From: Pseudomonas sp. NFACC02
Lineage (GTDB): Bacteria; Pseudomonadota; Gammaproteobacteria; Pseudomonadales; Pseudomonadaceae
Direction of reading: 5' to 3'
NCBI RefSeq assembly: GCF_900110765.1
Contig: NZ_FOEO01000008.1
Coordinates: forward strand, 62,001-126,000
Length of the DNA: 64,000 bases
The position numbers were made by a program, and so were the translations under genes. Position 1 is the first letter of the stretch; every line of letters begins with the position of its first letter. Shown here piece after piece: positions 18,068-26,933 of the stretch. The notes below the pieces were generated by a model that was not told where the DNA came from, did no database searches, and saw only the letters and a list, made by a program, of their open reading frames with translations.

Positions 18068-18378
18068 GAAAAACTCAATATTGGTAAGTGATACTTCCTA
18101 AGGATTTTAGCAGGCCGAGTCTGCTGTTTAACACTGCAATTACTGGGTCGCGCGTACGTGCCCCCCAAGCGTGCTGATTCCCTGACAGAGCCCCTAGCAG
18201 CCTTCTCATCTCCGAACGCACGGCTCGAGATCACTAAGCAATCGCGCTCAAGCCTTCCAAAATCAGCCGATAAAATGGCGTAGCCTCGCATCAGAGCATC
18301 TGGTTCTGCCATCCCTACAATAGCGGCAACTGGATGCAGCCCTGCGCAGTACAAGATCACCCCTCTCAGAGTCCAGCA
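18068..18378. other. 311-base intergenic stretch before tnsE
   Basis: No gene is supported here. The stretch separates a minus-strand small gene from the plus-strand tnsE-like gene, so it should hold their promoters. I see no obvious operator. Confidence 0.35.
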
Positions 18379-20103
18379 ATGTCCGATCCGCTCAAGTTGC
18401 TCAAACCAAGAGTTGATGCCAGCAGGCTTCGTTTCAAAGGCACGCTGAGCGTTGCGCGGGGCGATCTGGCGGTGTGCTGGCAAGGCGGGCTGACTAAGAA
18501 CCCAACTCCAAACACAGTTCCTCTTACCGACGTGCTATTCAGGACGCTCCACGAAGACGGGAAGCTCGGCGCATACCACATCATCCCCGCTGCGATATCC
18601 CACCTGGGGTCCCTTAGACACGGGACCGTCTGGAGGGAAGGCAGACTAGTTGGCCATCTGAAGATGCAAACCCTGCCCGAAACAAAGGTCGATTTTGATC
18701 GCGGCGGATGGCGCTGCATCGACGCTAGAGCGGCTGGTTTGCAGGACCAGTATCGACTGGGCATAACCGCAAAGCTGCTCGACAGTAAACTCATCGAGCT
18801 GTTCGTCGCCGACGGCAAATCCATCCTAACGCCATGCCTAGAGTTTTTTACGCGCTGCTACGGTCGTAGCTCAGAAACATCCCGGCTTATCGCAACCCTC
18901 GGTCTCGAAGAGTTAAGACGGCAATACTTCTATGAATTCGATCCGGCGCCGAACGAGCTCATCCTGAAGCTGGAGCGCGGCGTCGCCAATAGAGAAGCTC
19001 CGTTTCTGGCTCATGCCATGTATGACGATTACACCAAGGCCCGTTGCAACTCCCTACACCAACGCCTCAAGGCAGGCTTCGTTCCCGGCGAGCCAACATT
19101 CCTGTTGGTTAAGCCGTGGTTCCTGGGTCCAGCATCCATTGAGGGTCAGGGCTATTGGATCAATGAACACACCTTTCTCTTGCTGAATATAGACGGGCTT
19201 AGTGATCCTCTGGGGCCCCCAATCATCGTTGAACGAGAGCACTTCAGCGGTGATGAAGCGCCTCCTGATGGCCAGTACAACAAAAGGCACCAGCCACCTC
19301 AGCCATCCAACGATGAAATCGACCTGACTGACAATGAGGCACCTGACAGCAACACCGCACGTGTCCTCTACACCCCTCCATTCAAACGCTTGGGGATAAA
19401 GCGCGAGCTCATCAGAAAAATCCGGGTGACCCCCGGTCGACCAAGCATTCCGGTGGATGGCCACGACCGAAACTCATACGCGCCCGGTGATGGCTATGGT
19501 GGTGGCAGAGGGGGCGGTAAAGGTGAGTACGTCTCGTCTGACTGGATGGCGGAGGGAACCCTCGCGCAGCTGTGGCAGACCTGCTTACGACTGGAAGAAA
19601 ACCATCCTGATCGGATATCGGAAGTGGGTTGGTATACGTTAAAGAAAGGATTTCAAACTGAGGGGATACCGGAGTATCAGTTTTTGTCAGCGGCAGCGAC
19701 TCAGGACCCGACGCAGCCCAATGCAACGCAGGCATCAAAAAGCAAGCGGGCCCCCAAAGCAGTAATGATTTTTCGAATGACGGTGGAGCATGCGCACATT
19801 TACATCATTGAGATGTATCGCCGGCCCCGAAATAAACCGAGCACAGCCGATGGCAAGACCACGGTTACTGAGGACAGCTACAGGGGTCTCATTGTACAGC
19901 TGCCCGCCAGGCGTGACGCAGCCAACACCCAACTCAGACTGATCTTCAAAAACATCCTGAGAAACAATTCGCGAATCAGAAAAACCTTCATGTCGGATTG
20001 CCCCAACGTGACCTTTGTCCATCATCCTCGAGAACCAGGGCCAGCCCCATTTGCGACTCTATTGCTGACTAAGCTCGAGAAGCTGATTGGATCGGCTTTT
20101 TAA
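18379..20103 (+). CDS. tnsE: TnsE-like transposition target selector
   Basis: 574 residues from ATG 18379 (a longer start at 18334 is possible). Tn7 TnsE has 538 residues. The middle segment FLLVKPWFLGPASIEGQGYW...TFLLLNIDGLSDPLGPPI parallels the WCFSFDPPPMQGWKLHVKGR region of Tn7 TnsE. It is followed by a long acidic, disordered stretch, a Gly-rich linker near residues 370-380 (GDGYGGGRGGGKGEY), and a C-terminal helical/strand domain of about 190 residues (LAQLWQTCLRLEENHP... TKLEKLIGS). This is the layout of TnsE, which directs Tn7 to replicating, mobile DNA through the beta clamp. The gene is convergent with the tns operon, 15 bases from the last gene of it. The assignment is by layout and weak similarity. 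Confidence 0.6.
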   Translation: MSDPLKLLKPRVDASRLRFKGTLSVARGDLAVCWQGGLTKNPTPNTVPLTDVLFRTLHEDGKLGAYHIIPAAISHLGSLRHGTVWREGRLVGHLKMQTLPETKVDFDRGGWRCIDARAAGLQDQYRLGITAKLLDSKLIELFVADGKSILTPCLEFFTRCYGRSSETSRLIATLGLEELRRQYFYEFDPAPNELILKLERGVANREAPFLAHAMYDDYTKARCNSLHQRLKAGFVPGEPTFLLVKPWFLGPASIEGQGYWINEHTFLLLNIDGLSDPLGPPIIVEREHFSGDEAPPDGQYNKRHQPPQPSNDEIDLTDNEAPDSNTARVLYTPPFKRLGIKRELIRKIRVTPGRPSIPVDGHDRNSYAPGDGYGGGRGGGKGEYVSSDWMAEGTLAQLWQTCLRLEENHPDRISEVGWYTLKKGFQTEGIPEYQFLSAAATQDPTQPNATQASKSKRAPKAVMIFRMTVEHAHIYIIEMYRRPRNKPSTADGKTTVTEDSYRGLIVQLPARRDAANTQLRLIFKNILRNNSRIRKTFMSDCPNVTFVHHPREPGPAPFATLLLTKLEKLIGSAF

Positions 20104-20118
20104 GAGACAAGTAGCCGC

Positions 20119-21558
20119 CTACAACAAACGAGCTTTGGTCGGCAGCGGTATCCAGTAATCCTTCCCTTTCAAACTGACTTGCATACCTTCCTGATCAAGA
20201 TCCTGAGTCAGGACCAGCTGACTTTTGGCCACCCTCGGAACGCCATGGAAGTACCCCAAGGCCACAGCCGGCCAACGGTCGGAAACGTCGCCGCCTTGTG
20301 CGGCCTCACGCATTAGCAATTTGAGCTCGATCTCGAACCGGTGACGCCTGAGCCTGATGGCTTCCCGATTATCCTTGGGGAATTTGATCTCTACAGCGTA
20401 AGTACTGTTCAGGAAGCTCACAAAACCAGACAGCGAAGCCGCCTCGCCGGGCGTCTGCGCAAGCAGGGCATTCAATGATTTCGAAGAGGGCAGAACAGTT
20501 ATGTCTTCGGGACTTGCGCTGACCAGCATAAGGTTGGCCGCGCTGCGCAGTGCCATTCGTACAGACCTCAACGAATTGGGACGCTTATTAGGTTGGGCTT
20601 CGAGGTGTTTCCGATAATTCGCAAGAATTTCCCGGCCTGCGTCTGAGGGCATTGAAGCGATTATGGCGTCGATACGCCGCAGCTCAGTGAGATCTGCTTT
20701 GAGCTCCTCATCGACCTGCATGCCACATTCCTCCTGCATCCATCGCATTGGCAGCTCAGCACGTCGCATCCAACGCGCTCCAAAGCTTTCGAGCAACTGA
20801 CCGTAGGACGGGAGCGACCGCCACAGAGCGTTCATTTCCTGAAACGCCTTGAAGTGACGATTGATAAGCAGCGATGCCCTCTGACTTCCAGTCTTACTGA
20901 TTAGCCATCGCCCATATGCATTGAATGCCTCGCGGAACACCTCATTGCTCAAGCCATGAGTGTTCATTTCCATACGCCTATAGAAAGTGCGTTGGTGATA
21001 GCAGTTCTCGCATTCACGACCGTAACCTGCCGGCATCGCCTGGCTGCAGGTCTCGCATGCAATTTCCCCCGTCTCAGCGCACCGCTTGCACTCCATAACC
21101 CCGTCGCGTCCATCAACCAAGACCCGGTGTCGCCTACAAGAAGGGCAGGTGGCCGATGGGTTGGCGCACCTGGGGCAACATTTTAGATTCTGACCATTGA
21201 TGATTTTTGCGGACAGTCGCGTCGAGAGCACATCGCAAACCTGACAATGTCGTGGGACCGTAAAGTAATGCGCGCAGGAATTGCAGGCTGGACCGTAAGC
21301 AGTCAGCTTTCCTACAGGTCTGCCCGCACGCCGACACCTGACACACGGGGCCGAAGTTATGCATGAATCACAGACCGCCGAGGCATGAAAAGTCGCGAGA
21401 CGAGCTGACTCTCCGCAGCCCGGACACAGCCGCGCTTTGAACAGTCGCGCATAGCACGTGTTGCAATAGCGCTTGGTCAGATAGACCTTATGCGCAACCT
21501 GCATGACCCTATCGCACGAAGCACAATTGCCCTCTCCATGCCCATGACTCTCAACCAT
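20119..21558 (-). CDS. Multi-zinc-ribbon protein of the transposition operon
   Basis: 479 residues. The first 190 hold twelve CxxC motifs (at residues 12, 32, 45, 63, 72, 92, 105, 128, 138, 157, 168, 183), enough for six zinc ribbons in a row. The remaining 290 residues are helical. A segment near 335-400 (NSLRSVRMALRSAANLML... GEAASLSGFVSFLNSTYAVEI) vaguely recalls the SAM-like core-binding domain of tyrosine recombinases, but no catalytic domain follows. The gene is the last of the tnsA-tnsB-tnsC-tniQ run, with a start overlapping the tniQ stop by 8 bases. That position matches the fifth gene (tniE) of Tn6022-type elements that also enter comM, so a target-recognition role is a reasonable inference. 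Confidence 0.7.
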   Translation of the reverse strand: MVESHGHGEGNCASCDRVMQVAHKVYLTKRYCNTCYARLFKARLCPGCGESARLATFHASAVCDSCITSAPCVRCRRAGRPVGKLTAYGPACNSCAHYFTVPRHCQVCDVLSTRLSAKIINGQNLKCCPRCANPSATCPSCRRHRVLVDGRDGVMECKRCAETGEIACETCSQAMPAGYGRECENCYHQRTFYRRMEMNTHGLSNEVFREAFNAYGRWLISKTGSQRASLLINRHFKAFQEMNALWRSLPSYGQLLESFGARWMRRAELPMRWMQEECGMQVDEELKADLTELRRIDAIIASMPSDAGREILANYRKHLEAQPNKRPNSLRSVRMALRSAANLMLVSASPEDITVLPSSKSLNALLAQTPGEAASLSGFVSFLNSTYAVEIKFPKDNREAIRLRRHRFEIELKLLMREAAQGGDVSDRWPAVALGYFHGVPRVAKSQLVLTQDLDQEGMQVSLKGKDYWIPLPTKARLL

Positions 21559-22663
21559 CTCGCCAGACCTTCCTTTTCAACCTTGCCCATAGCTTTTCCA
21601 CTGTGCGCTTCGACGCGGGGGACCGCTCGCCCGGGGATGAGCGTTTTCGGGTGGCCCCCACTGGCAGTCGATCAAGTAGCGACTTCACGCGTACTGTGAT
21701 TTCTCCCGCCGGCACCATCAAAGACTTACGAGGGATCGAGCTCGCCAGGATGGCCTCTTCTATCTGCCCCTCTCCCGTCTCCATTATCTTCCATGCTGCC
21801 GCCAACAGATCCATCCTATCCCGCACTGGAAGCATCTCTAGCGGAAGGCCGGAAATCGGGCGAGCTACTGCACCGATATTGAATATTCGCCTGAAGGCCA
21901 AGAATGTCTTTGATCCGCTGGTGGCGGACACTCTCAAGATACCCAGGACGAAGCGAGCCCGATAAAACCAATCATACGGATCGCAGGAAAAAGCCCCCTC
22001 TCTCCCCTTTCCGCGTAGCGCATCGTCAGCGGCCCTCTGAAAGGCCAGCGCTCCTGCAGCGAACCCTAGCCCGCCGATTTCGGCGTCCAAGCGTTTCTTG
22101 CAGCGATGGCAATGACCGCAGTCCGGCCCCTCTTGCTCCAGCATGTGAGGTTGCAACGAGGCTCCACATGCGGGGCATGAGTCAATTAACGCAGACAGAT
22201 GCTTCTCACAGCAGGTGTGCCACGCCAGCCTGGAGGATATCCGGTAATACGGGACTCCCTCAGAGAAGCAAAACGGACAGCATTGCAATCCACCAATTGG
22301 TCGCCGGTTGCTAAATCCCCTCGTGAGAATCCAAGGCCACACCCCCTTTGTAGTGCCAATACCAGGATTCAAAACGTGCGAGATGGGCTGCAGGGTGCAG
22401 AGGCTAATGTGCTCATCCGAAACGCCCGAAAGCCTAGCCAGAGGGCTCATCTGCTGAGTAGACAAGCCCCTATCCAGATCCACCGTCCAGCACCGCCAGC
22501 TAGGCCACAGGCTTCCAGTCAGTGACATAGGCGAGCATCCATGCGCGAAAGCGTTGCGGATCAACCAAGAAGAGAGGAGCTCATCTGGTAAAACATTTCG
22601 GGCTCTAGGCCAGAGGGCGCCGGCTATATCAAATTCCGGATGCCACGAGTAGGTTTCACCCAT
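21551..22663 (-). CDS. tniQ: TniQ/TnsD-family target-site protein
   Basis: 370 residues. The N-terminal PDELLSSWLIRNAFAHGCSP (residues 27-46) is the hallmark of TniQ. The zinc-binding part is QCCPFCFSEG (128-132), HTCCEKH (150-155), SCPACG (162-167) and DCGHCHRC (181-188). TniQ/TnsD proteins recognise the attachment site and recruit the TnsC ATPase filament. At 370 residues it is shorter than Tn7 TnsD (508), lacking most of the long C-terminal DNA-binding region, though its C-terminal 150 residues may contain a helical DNA-binding domain. Its start lies 40 bases inside tnsC, so translation is probably coupled. It is the best candidate for the protein that finds the comM target. Confidence 0.85.
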   Translation of the reverse strand: MGETYSWHPEFDIAGALWPRARNVLPDELLSSWLIRNAFAHGCSPMSLTGSLWPSWRCWTVDLDRGLSTQQMSPLARLSGVSDEHISLCTLQPISHVLNPGIGTTKGVWPWILTRGFSNRRPIGGLQCCPFCFSEGVPYYRISSRLAWHTCCEKHLSALIDSCPACGASLQPHMLEQEGPDCGHCHRCKKRLDAEIGGLGFAAGALAFQRAADDALRGKGREGAFSCDPYDWFYRARFVLGILRVSATSGSKTFLAFRRIFNIGAVARPISGLPLEMLPVRDRMDLLAAAWKIMETGEGQIEEAILASSIPRKSLMVPAGEITVRVKSLLDRLPVGATRKRSSPGERSPASKRTVEKLWARLKRKVWRDG

Positions 22664-23511
22664 GATTTGCTCTGAATGATGTCGGCATCAATTCTCTCCT
22701 TCCCAGAACTGATCGCTTCCTTGGCACATTCAACCAGAAGCGTATGCAGGTTCCCCGTGTTTCCTTCGGAGATGCCGTGCAACAAGCCAGTCAGGTGAGG
22801 TTGAAAAATGCCTGAAGGCTCGCGTAATGGAAGCACGGACTCGAACCCCTTCAGGAACCGTTGAAAATCGATACCCTTCTCCCAGTTGCGCAGCGGGAAG
22901 ACCTCGAATCGGCTGGCATGCTGTGCGTCTGTGTGCAGCACACGAACTGCATCCTCAGTGCCGACTCCGATCACAGAGATACCGAGCTCATTACAAAGAA
23001 GCTTGATGACATTCATCATTTCCTGCTGCTGTCGGGCCGTACCCGTCAGCATCGAGTGAAGTTCATCAATGATGAGCAACCTGACGTGGCAATCACGCAT
23101 CTGATGAATGACCTGGTATCGCAGCCTCGCAACGACATCTGTGGCCCGATATGGCGTCCAGAATTTCTCCAAAATGGCGCAATAAAGCGATCGCTCATCT
23201 GCCTTCGGAGGCGATTCGATAACGATGACGGGCTTAACAGCCTCCCCATCTGGGTTTACAAAGCCCTTGCCATGCAACGATTCAAAGCGCTTGATGATCG
23301 TGGTCTTGCCATTATTTGAGTCCCCGACCACCAGCAAGTTACGCATCCGAGTTTGGGTTGGAAGGGTCATGAGAAGTCGCAGCAAATCGATCAGCTTTTG
23401 GGCTACCGGATAGCCTACCCAGCGGTTCTGATACAGAAAATCAATGCGCTCTTGGGCCGACAAGTGCGCGACCGGTTGAAATTCAGGGTGGATATGGTTG
23501 TAGTCCGTCAT
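22624..23511 (-). CDS. tnsC: Transposition ATPase TnsC (TniB-like)
   Basis: 295 residues. Walker A is GDSNNGKTT at residues 63-71, Walker B RLLIIDELHSML with D149 and E150, and sensor-1 is ISVIGVGTEDA. It belongs to the AAA+ family of TnsC/TniB/MuB regulators that link the target-site protein to the transposase. It is shorter than Tn7 TnsC (555) and closer in size to TniB of Tn5053/Tn6022-like elements. The ATG overlaps the tnsB stop codon (ATGA at 23508-23511). It sits in the expected order between tnsB and tniQ. Confidence 0.9.
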   Translation of the reverse strand: MTDYNHIHPEFQPVAHLSAQERIDFLYQNRWVGYPVAQKLIDLLRLLMTLPTQTRMRNLLVVGDSNNGKTTIIKRFESLHGKGFVNPDGEAVKPVIVIESPPKADERSLYCAILEKFWTPYRATDVVARLRYQVIHQMRDCHVRLLIIDELHSMLTGTARQQQEMMNVIKLLCNELGISVIGVGTEDAVRVLHTDAQHASRFEVFPLRNWEKGIDFQRFLKGFESVLPLREPSGIFQPHLTGLLHGISEGNTGNLHTLLVECAKEAISSGKERIDADIIQSKSWVKPTRGIRNLI

Positions 23512-25424
23512 GCGATATCCCCAAAGTCATCCAGGTCGCCATCAATCAGATTGGCAAGGTCGTTGACCGGTGCAGGCGCGATCTTAGGAAGTTGCGGATT
23601 GGGCTGAGCCGGAGTCTTACCCTTTGCATGCACACGGTGACGCTGAGCTTGGCGCCTGGTTTTCGCTGTCTGAGCCTCAGACTTAGCCACTAGCTCACGG
23701 TTTTCGAGAATATAGCGTTTGATCAAGAGTTCATTGATGTTGGCATGGCCTTCATCAATCGCGCGCTTTTTGGCGGCTCTGAACTCCCAAACACTGGCGG
23801 CCGGGAACGACTGGTTAGAAACCGGGACCTTGAAATACTGCTTCAAGACTGGATCAAAAAACCAGATAAAGCTGATGTCGCGCGGGTCGCGCCGGAATAC
23901 GAACGTGCGCGCCTTGCCAGAAACGTTGTCTATGGCATTGATCCATGGCCTCAAGGCTTCGGAGTAATAGAATACGTCGATCTGTACCCCGTAATGCTGG
24001 ACTGTTCTCTCGAATGCAGGCAGAAAGTCTCTTTGCAAAGTGAAGGGGTCGGTAGGCCTTTGTGGAACGCCCACCAATGGATCCTGATCCGCATTACCAA
24101 AAATCCCGATGTGCCATTTTCTGCTGGGACTCATGTAAATCTTGGAGTGGTAGGACTCGTTGTAGATCAGGATTTCTCTGATCAACCAAGTCTCAAACTC
24201 ATCAAAGGTTAGAGCCGCATGCTTCTCAGAGTCATAGCCGTCTCGGTCTTCCTTTTTACTGTACGTTCTGCCCGGCATGTCTTTGAGAGTCTGCGCAAAC
24301 GTCCCCATCAAGCGCTCAATGTGCGCGCCATAGCGAGGTCGTTTAACTGGTCGAAACCGGTTTTCGATGCCGTAGTTGGAGCAAGACTTGACGACATCCT
24401 CTGATTGGAAATCGGCACCGTTATCCGCATGCAGAATTTTTGGTTTGCCCCAAACCGGCCACTCTCCATTGACACCATGGGCAGTCAACCATTCCTCCTT
24501 CGGCAGTATGGAGTGGGCCACACACATTGCTACCGAGATGCCAGCGGGAGCATCCAGCGCAAGGTAGTAACCGGTGATCATCCGGGAGTAGACATCGATT
24601 GCGAACGTGATCCACACCCTGCCAATTGACCTCCGATGAACATCGTCAACCAGCAAAATGTCCATGGGTGTGTGGTCGATCTGAACGAGTGCGAGCGGAT
24701 AGTCCGCACCTGGGAATGAGCCGGGGGTGGGGTTGTATTTATTCCGGGCCTTTTCAGCAAACCCACGTCCGCGCAGGTAATCTTTATCAGGGATGCCCTT
24801 AAGCCTTGCCCTGATAGCGGTATTGCCGGGAGGCGTGATGTTCTGAGCCTCGCAGGCTTCCTTAATTCTCTCGATGGTTTTCGGCACAGTCGGTCGGTGT
24901 CGTTGCAGATAATAATTCAGGATCACTTCCTCAACGATCTGACCAGCAGCGTCTGAAATTCTTGAATTCCCTTCCTTCCAACCTCGCTTACGTGGAATCA
25001 GCGCCAGCAGCTCTCCCCACTGCTTGTATCGGTCCAGCCAACGGTAAACAGTGGCAGTATCGACTCCAAACTCAACACCCCTGGCCTTAACCTCAGCCCG
25101 CCCAACCACCACGCTGCCAAGCAGCGGCTCAATGATCTGGTAACGCCTTTTGGCTTCAGCCCAATCTTCGCTTCCAATCACCGCCATGTCGTAATTCGCG
25201 TAGAGACCTTCGACTCTCTCTCGCTTAACTGCCTTCAAAGCGCCAATAGGCAACGCGGCAGCCCGACCCGACTCAAGATCAATCCCCACCACAGTCCGGA
25301 AATCCAAGACCTGCGAGATACGGTAGGCAGAGTCGCCGTGAGCAACCACCGCGCCCACCTCGATCGGCACATCGAGCCGATTCGGTTCGTAGGGCGTCGT
25401 GACGTCCTTAGTATCGTCACCCAT
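23508..25424 (-). CDS. tnsB: DDE transposase TnsB (TniA-like)
   Basis: 638 residues from the ATG at 25424, which is two bases beyond the tnsA stop; an in-frame ATG at 25439 is less likely. An N-terminal helix-turn-helix region (GVEFGVDTATVYRWLDRYKQWGEL) is followed by the rve-type RNase H core. The catalytic triad is visible: D250 in LVQIDHTPMD, D334 in LHADNGADF, and E370 in AHIERLMG. This gives the DD(35)E spacing typical of Tn7/Mu/Tn5053 transposases. A basic C-terminal tail (KTRRQAQRHRVHAKGK) probably contacts TnsC. TnsB binds the end repeats and joins the 3' ends to target DNA. Confidence 0.93.
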   Translation of the reverse strand: MGDDTKDVTTPYEPNRLDVPIEVGAVVAHGDSAYRISQVLDFRTVVGIDLESGRAAALPIGALKAVKRERVEGLYANYDMAVIGSEDWAEAKRRYQIIEPLLGSVVVGRAEVKARGVEFGVDTATVYRWLDRYKQWGELLALIPRKRGWKEGNSRISDAAGQIVEEVILNYYLQRHRPTVPKTIERIKEACEAQNITPPGNTAIRARLKGIPDKDYLRGRGFAEKARNKYNPTPGSFPGADYPLALVQIDHTPMDILLVDDVHRRSIGRVWITFAIDVYSRMITGYYLALDAPAGISVAMCVAHSILPKEEWLTAHGVNGEWPVWGKPKILHADNGADFQSEDVVKSCSNYGIENRFRPVKRPRYGAHIERLMGTFAQTLKDMPGRTYSKKEDRDGYDSEKHAALTFDEFETWLIREILIYNESYHSKIYMSPSRKWHIGIFGNADQDPLVGVPQRPTDPFTLQRDFLPAFERTVQHYGVQIDVFYYSEALRPWINAIDNVSGKARTFVFRRDPRDISFIWFFDPVLKQYFKVPVSNQSFPAASVWEFRAAKKRAIDEGHANINELLIKRYILENRELVAKSEAQTAKTRRQAQRHRVHAKGKTPAQPNPQLPKIAPAPVNDLANLIDGDLDDFGDIA

Positions 25425-25426
25425 CA

Positions 25427-26110
25427 CTAGGCCACCCACACTTCAAGAAAGTCATTGAGGGGCAGACGGATGTCGCAAACCAGCCGCCGAGTAGCAATGA
25501 GATGCCAGAGATGACTGATCCCCTGGCCTCGGTAATGAGCACACGAGTGTTTGGCCAGCAGATAGTGAACCGGAGCGACGCCCATCTCTCGAACAGTGTT
25601 GATGATCCAGTCGCTTTCCTCGACCGCAAACGTCATGCGCTCATATCGCTCCAGAAAACTAATGTTCTGCCACGCGGTGTCGCGGATTCTGGACTCGTCG
25701 TGGATGTGAAAGGACCAACCCTGATCCTTCGCATAGCGCCAAGCAGCCTTCCACTTGGGTAACCAGTTTTGCCAATGCTGCCGCCATTCGGCTTCAGGTT
25801 TAACCTCAACGAGCATGGGCTTGGGATAGTCATCGGGATGTCGGTCTCCGAGGCGGTAATAAACCAAGAAGTCAGGCGTATAGCTGTATTGCCTGCCCTT
25901 GGTCACAAACGGAAGGCTCACTGGCTGAGGGATGATCGCCAGCACGTCTTTCGAAAACTCCGTACGCAAAAGGAAATCTCGTTCAAGCAGAGATTCATAC
26001 CGAATGCCGCCTTCATCACGGAATGGGAAAACGCCCGACACACTGCGTCTGGTGGGTTTGATGGAGCGCACGGGGCTCGGTCTAGTTTTGTCGCAGCTAT
26101 TTCCAACCAT
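25427..26110 (-). CDS. tnsA: TnsA-type 5'-strand endonuclease
   Basis: 227 residues. The restriction-like catalytic motif is present: RYESLLERDFLL with E39 and E43, YTPDFLVYY with D80, and MLVEVKP with E102 and K104. TnsA nicks the 5' ends so that transposition is cut-and-paste rather than replicative. The C-terminal part (helical, ERMTFAVEESDWIINTVREMGVAPVHYLLAKH) is the TnsB/TnsC-interacting domain. The gene is first in the operon, directly inside the transposon end at 26,221, the usual tnsA-proximal location. The stop precedes the tnsB ATG by two bases. Confidence 0.92.
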   Translation of the reverse strand: MVGNSCDKTRPSPVRSIKPTRRSVSGVFPFRDEGGIRYESLLERDFLLRTEFSKDVLAIIPQPVSLPFVTKGRQYSYTPDFLVYYRLGDRHPDDYPKPMLVEVKPEAEWRQHWQNWLPKWKAAWRYAKDQGWSFHIHDESRIRDTAWQNISFLERYERMTFAVEESDWIINTVREMGVAPVHYLLAKHSCAHYRGQGISHLWHLIATRRLVCDIRLPLNDFLEVWVA

Positions 26111-26221
26111 TTGTAGGTCCGTCGCAGCTATTTAGGTATGGCGTCGCAGCAATTTCTGAACGCCCTCAAGGCGGGTCTGGGCCCCAGATGCTACACGTCG
26201 CAGCAATTTAAGTATCCTACA
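26090..26221. mobile_element. Transposon end with four TnsB-type repeats
   Basis: Four copies of a repeat beginning GTCGCAGC(A/T)ATTT start at 26090, 26121, 26143 and 26197, all in the same orientation. The last runs to ...AGTATCCTACA and stops at 26221, so read from outside the element starts TGTAGGATAC. Tn7-family ends begin with TGT and carry several TnsB sites. The first copy lies within the start of tnsA. From position 26222 the comM reading frame resumes. A 5-base target duplication, if present, should be GTGGC (26222-26226). Confidence 0.85.
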
Positions 26222-26874
26222 GTGGCAGTCGCCCGCAACCCGGCGAAATCACCCTCGCCCATCACGGCGTGCTGTTTCTGGACGAATTGCCCGAATTCGA
26301 CCGACGCGTATTGGAGGTTTTACGAGAGCCGCTGGAGTCCGGGCACATTGTCATTTCAAGAGCCCGGGATCGCGTTCGTTTCCCGGCGCGATTCCAGCTT
26401 GTTGCCGCGATGAACCCGTGTCCGTGCGGCTATCATGGCGAGCCGACTGGCCGCTGCAGGTGCTCAACTGACCAGATTCAGCGCTACCGCAACAAACTTT
26501 CTGGTCCATTGCTGGATCGAATCGACCTGCACCTGACGGTCGCCCGCGAAACCACCTCCCTGGCCGCCACCGCGCAAGGCGGCGAAACCAGTGGCAGTGC
26601 CGCGCAGCGTGTGTCCGAAGCCCGTGAGCGTCAGAACAAGCGCCAAGGTTGCGCCAATGCGTTTCTCGACTTACCCGCTTTGCGTGAACACTGCGCGCTG
26701 CTCGCTGAAGACGAAGCCTGGCTCGAAACCGCCTGTGAGCGCTTGAACCTGTCGTTGCGGGCCGCACACCGGCTGCTGAAAGTTGCGCGGACGCTGGCCG
26801 ACCTGGAAGACGTCGATGCCATTTCGAGAAGCCATATCGCCGAAGCATTGCAGTATCGGCCGTCGACAAGCTGA
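26222..26874 (+). pseudogene. comM: ComM ATPase, C-terminal part, interrupted by the transposon
   Basis: Frame reading GSRPQPGEITLAHHGVLFLDELPEF and on to a normal stop is the C-terminal 217 residues of ComM (YifB family, about 500 residues in full). Walker B (VLFLDELPEF), the sensor region (PCPCGYHGEPTGRCRCS) and the C-terminal Mg-chelatase-like helical domain (AHRLLKVARTLADLEDVD) are present. The N-terminal half, with the Lon-like fold and the Walker A motif, is separated by the transposon. ComM promotes branch migration during natural transformation, so this chromosome should be comM-negative. The break lies next to the GGSxPxPG loop, a strongly conserved stretch, which fits a site-specific target. 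Confidence 0.92.
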
Positions 26875-26888
26875 AAGACTCATTGCCT

Positions 26889-26906
26889 GTATCTCAAATG
26901 AGATAC
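26889..26906. promoter_or_regulatory. Palindrome upstream of the antitoxin gene
   Basis: GTATCTC AAAT GAGATAC, seven-base perfect arms. It ends 27 bases before the antitoxin ATG, where an operator for RelB/DinJ autoregulation is expected. No protein data support it beyond that. Confidence 0.6.
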
Positions 26907-26933
26907 ATAGTGAGTCTTTCGGAGGAGATAACG

